A stretch of DNA of 14,941 bases from an uncultured Treponema sp. (GTDB lineage: Bacteria; Spirochaetota; Spirochaetia; Treponematales; Treponemataceae). Positions 12,598 through 14,941 of the stretch are shown in pieces; within the stretch, counting starts at the first letter, position 1, and the number at the start of each line of letters is the position of its first letter. Where the stretch lies: positions 1 through 14,941 of the forward strand of contig CALCEK010000005.1 of assembly GCA_937900125.1 (NCBI GenBank). Reading direction: 5' to 3'. A program made the translations under genes and the position numbers. The notes under the pieces are model-generated. The model did not search any database. It was not told where the DNA came from and saw only the letters and a list, made by a program, of their open reading frames with translations.

Positions 12598-14436
12598 CTA
12601 CTTTGTTACAGGCATTCCAAAGCCAATTCCCAATTTTATGTTGTCAGAGCAAAAATATTTTTCGCCAGGAATAAAAGCAAGATTGTAAGAAGCAACAACT
12701 TTTACATAATCTGTAAGACGCACGTCAAAACCTAATCCCGCTTTAAGTTCAAATCCGCCAACATCGCCCAGGTAATAATCATCGTGGTCATCATAATCGT
12801 AAACGCCCCACGCAAATCCCATGCCAACTTTTACAAATGGATACACTCGCGAGGCAATGTTCCAGTAAAGTCCCGCGTCAATGCTTCCATCAAAAAAAAA
12901 TCCGCCACTAGAAGCAAGTCCCGCTTGCAAGTTTATCCAGTCAACAAAAAAATGTCCCCAAGAAGACGAAAGCGCATTTAAATAAACGCCGTTCATTGCG
13001 TAAGCATTGTTTCCGTAATACATATAGCCAAAACTAACTAAGTCACTTACGCGCTCACTTTTTTGTTTTGCGCTCGCCGTTTTTGCAATGTAACTTGAAC
13101 TACTTTGACTTACGCTTTGAGAATCTTGGGAAAAGCTATCATTTGAATCTTTTTTTTTACTCTGAGTTTTGCCTTGCAATTTTTTCCCTTGTGACAAGGT
13201 CGCACTTGTGCTCGATTCAACTTTTATGTCGGAGGCAGCCGTTACGTTTTCCGCTATGACTTTGTTTACAGTGTCGTTTACAAGCGTCTGCCCGGAATCT
13301 TTTAGGTAAACCCGCACAGACAAAATCTTTATGGAAAAAGTTTCCGCATTTTCATTTGGCAACACCGAATATTTTATTTCACCAGAAAAACCGTTGTTCT
13401 CCTTTGCTTCTTCAATCATGTCAAATTCATCGTCATTATCTTCTTCGCTACTTGCCATAACATACCGAGTTGGATAGCGATAATTTACAAGGTGGTGAAC
13501 CGACTGAACCATTATCGGATAATTTTGCGGCTTATCGTTATTGCGGAATTCATCTACGCGCACAATCACGGCATTTTCAGAAAGCGTAAAAGTCATTTGC
13601 GAAAGTTTTTTCTTTAAGTCCGCTTCGGAAAGGTCAACGTGATTGTACTGTTCGTTGTACTTTATTGTAATTTTGTCAAGCTCCGATTTTATTTTGTTAT
13701 CGCGCTGAGAAATTATTTTTTCCAAATCCTCATTCTTTTTTCTAGCAAACACTTCATCGCTTTGATTGCGTTTTTGAACCCGATTGTTTACCTCGTTGAT
13801 TTGAACTTGGTATTCCGCATTTATTCGAGATTCAACGCTGTTTTTTTCCTGATTCTCTTCTCGCCTAATGCTTGTTTTTTTATCCCGACACCGCGCAATC
13901 ATATTCAAGTAATCAGTGCTGTCCGTAAGATTTTTGCTATCGCCCAAAAGTTCGTTCAATTTTTCAGAAGAAGAAATCGGAATTGATTCAATCACAGGAA
14001 TGGTTGCGGTTTCAACATTTGTAAGTCGCACATTCAAACTAAGGTAGCTTCCAAGTTGCTCAAAATAGCCGTACACCAAATATTTTGCGCCAAGTTGTTT
14101 TCCAAGGTCAACCGCTGCCCTATCGCTCACGTAGCCAGAAGCATATTGGTAATTTAGTTCGCGCTCAATTTGACTTTTGCCGCTTTCACTGCGCTCTTGC
14201 AAAATGAACTTTGTGTTTTTTCCCAATTCCGTAGCAAATCGATTTGAAATGTATTTAGAAAGATTTTCTGTGTCGCTAGAAAAATCTCCTATTCCAAGTG
14301 TAACGCTCTCTTCTTCAACTGCGGAAGCAATTTTTTTTGCAATGCTCACAATTGCAGAATCGAGTTCCATTGCATCTTCACAAAATGCAGAAAAAGAAAA
14401 AAGGGCAAAAATAAAAAGTAAAAACTTTCTTGGCAT
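12598..14436 (-). CDS. CsgG-like N-domain / coiled coil / C-terminal beta-barrel envelope protein
   Basis: 612-residue exported protein. The ATG at 14436 has AGGAG at 14447-14443, inside the end of the previous gene. The N-terminal signal peptide (about 1-19) ends SAFC before EDAM; Phe before Cys argues against a lipoprotein. Residues about 45-150 look like a CsgG/FlgO-type domain (LGIGDFSS, ATELGKNTKFILQER, AAVDLGKQLGAKYLVYGYFEQLG, LSLNVRLTNVETA). A highly charged coiled-coil stretch follows (about 185-280), then a second mixed domain (about 283-400) and a Ser/Lys/Gln-rich linker (about 405-465). The last ~145 residues alternate aromatic and small residues with the look of outer-membrane beta strands (FGYMYYG, INLQAGLASS, VYPFVKVGMGFAWG, FELKAGLGFDVRL, YVKVVASYNLAF, IKLGIGFGMPV). 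The architecture suggests a periplasm-spanning envelope protein; the function is unknown. Confidence 0.8.
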   Translation of the reverse strand: MPRKFLLFIFALFSFSAFCEDAMELDSAIVSIAKKIASAVEEESVTLGIGDFSSDTENLSKYISNRFATELGKNTKFILQERSESGKSQIERELNYQYASGYVSDRAAVDLGKQLGAKYLVYGYFEQLGSYLSLNVRLTNVETATIPVIESIPISSSEKLNELLGDSKNLTDSTDYLNMIARCRDKKTSIRREENQEKNSVESRINAEYQVQINEVNNRVQKRNQSDEVFARKKNEDLEKIISQRDNKIKSELDKITIKYNEQYNHVDLSEADLKKKLSQMTFTLSENAVIVRVDEFRNNDKPQNYPIMVQSVHHLVNYRYPTRYVMASSEEDNDDEFDMIEEAKENNGFSGEIKYSVLPNENAETFSIKILSVRVYLKDSGQTLVNDTVNKVIAENVTAASDIKVESSTSATLSQGKKLQGKTQSKKKDSNDSFSQDSQSVSQSSSSYIAKTASAKQKSERVSDLVSFGYMYYGNNAYAMNGVYLNALSSSWGHFFVDWINLQAGLASSGGFFFDGSIDAGLYWNIASRVYPFVKVGMGFAWGVYDYDDHDDYYLGDVGGFELKAGLGFDVRLTDYVKVVASYNLAFIPGEKYFCSDNIKLGIGFGMPVTK

Positions 14437-14439
14437 ATT

Positions 14440-14898
14440 TTACTCCTGTGTTTCTGCCCAAACTTGAACTTCAAAAATGCTGCGTTCAACATTTTGCTTT
14501 AACTCGTCTTGCTTTGCGTTTTTTACAGGAACATTTTCCATTGCTTCTTTAATTTGCGTTTTGTAAAGATTTTCATCGATTGCGTAAACAACAATGTACT
14601 GGTAGCTATCTTCAACGCTTTTGTCTAACTTGTCGATTTTGCGCGTTTGAACCCAATAGTCAAGTTCTTTTCCAAAACCATTTATTTCGTTTCGCGAAAA
14701 TGAAGAAACTAATTCGTGAAGATACGTTTCTTCTTCATCTTCTAAGTTTCCATTTAGCTCGCCGCCAAATTTTTGTTGCACGTAACTTGAAAGTTCTTTG
14801 CTAAATTGACTTTGCGCATTAAAATTGTCTACCCAAGATTTTAGCACTTTTAGATTTTTACCTTTTTCTTCCGCAAAGAAAATCTTGACCCTTCGCAC
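14440..14898 (-). CDS. LPP20-like envelope protein, probably missing its N-terminus
   Basis: 152 residues are readable from a GTG at 14898, but the start is doubtful. There is no signal peptide or lipobox and no ribosome site near the GTG. In-frame sequence continues upstream to a TGA at 14940-14938 without any ATG. The body resembles the second half of LPP20-type lipoproteins: KVLKSWVDNFNAQ, a helical stretch to about residue 75, LDYWVQTRKID, then SYQYIVVYAIDENLYKTQI before a charged C-terminus. I infer that the true gene began further upstream and lost its 5' end to an insertion whose edge is at about 14896-14905. The stop is 3 bases before the CsgG-like start, and the AGGAG of that gene overlaps its end. 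LPP20 next to CsgG-like proteins recalls FlgP/FlgO. Alternatively, this is an intact small cytoplasmic protein. Confidence 0.55.
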   Translation of the reverse strand: MRRVKIFFAEEKGKNLKVLKSWVDNFNAQSQFSKELSSYVQQKFGGELNGNLEDEEETYLHELVSSFSRNEINGFGKELDYWVQTRKIDKLDKSVEDSYQYIVVYAIDENLYKTQIKEAMENVPVKNAKQDELKQNVERSIFEVQVWAETQE

Positions 14899-14941
14899 AC
14901 ATGTGTGAAAACTAAGCAGCCTCCATTTTGGGCAGTTTCAC
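14896..14941. mobile_element. Possible end of an insertion element reaching past the window edge
   Basis: Immediately upstream of the broken LPP20-like gene is a perfect 12-bp palindrome, CACACATGTGTG (14896-14907). Overlapping it, GTGAAAACT (14905-14913) is inverted as AGTTTCAC (14934-14941) with one extra A; the inner GCC (14919-14921) and GGC (14931-14933) could extend the pairing. The TGTGAAAAC edge and the clustered short repeats suit the end of an insertion sequence, IS21-like ends being one possibility, but no transposase is in view. Confidence 0.3.

Overview
The window is AT-rich bacterial DNA (roughly 40% GC by eye). It probably comes from a spirochaete, most likely a host-associated Treponema. 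The pointers are a spirochaete-type lipobox, a Treponema-like nucleoside diphosphate kinase with KPGVL in place of KPDGV, and a CsgG-like/beta-barrel envelope cassette. The genus is inferred from protein character; no rRNA or other marker gene is present.

Layout. (1) 1-4456, plus strand: the distal part of an oligopeptide ABC transporter operon, oppB (5' end outside the window), oppC, oppD, oppF. It ends in a small predicted exported protein whose start overlaps the oppF stop. An 86-bp composite palindromic repeat lies between oppB and oppC. (2) 8611-4468, minus strand: a compact operon of an SNF2-family helicase, a SWIM zinc-finger protein that abuts it with no gap, and a membrane-anchored NlpC/P60 cell-wall hydrolase. 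(3) 8790-11452, plus strand: a YitT-family membrane protein, ndk and gpsA. A second copy of the 86-bp repeat, in the opposite orientation, fills the ndk-gpsA gap. (4) 11453-11735: a convergent intergenic region with a likely gpsA terminator and a GC-rich block with nested inverted and direct repeats. (5) 14898-11736, minus strand: an envelope operon of an LPP20-like protein that seems to have lost its N-terminus, a CsgG-like/coiled-coil/beta-barrel protein, and a Ser/Gly-rich lipoprotein. The last ~45 bases of the window look like the end of an inserted element cutting into the first of these genes.

How the genes work together. OppBCDF imports peptides across the inner membrane; its binding protein would be encoded upstream. 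SNF2 and SWIM proteins are a known bacterial pairing, presumably acting on nucleic acid. Ndk and GpsA are housekeeping enzymes for NTP balance and phospholipid precursor supply. The last operon recalls the FlgO/FlgP (CsgG-like plus LPP20) outer-membrane partnership. No tRNA, rRNA or CRISPR array was seen. The most unusual signals are the paired 86-bp repeat, three promoters placed so close to their start codons that the mRNAs would be almost leaderless, the structured GC-rich block, and the disrupted envelope operon at the right edge.
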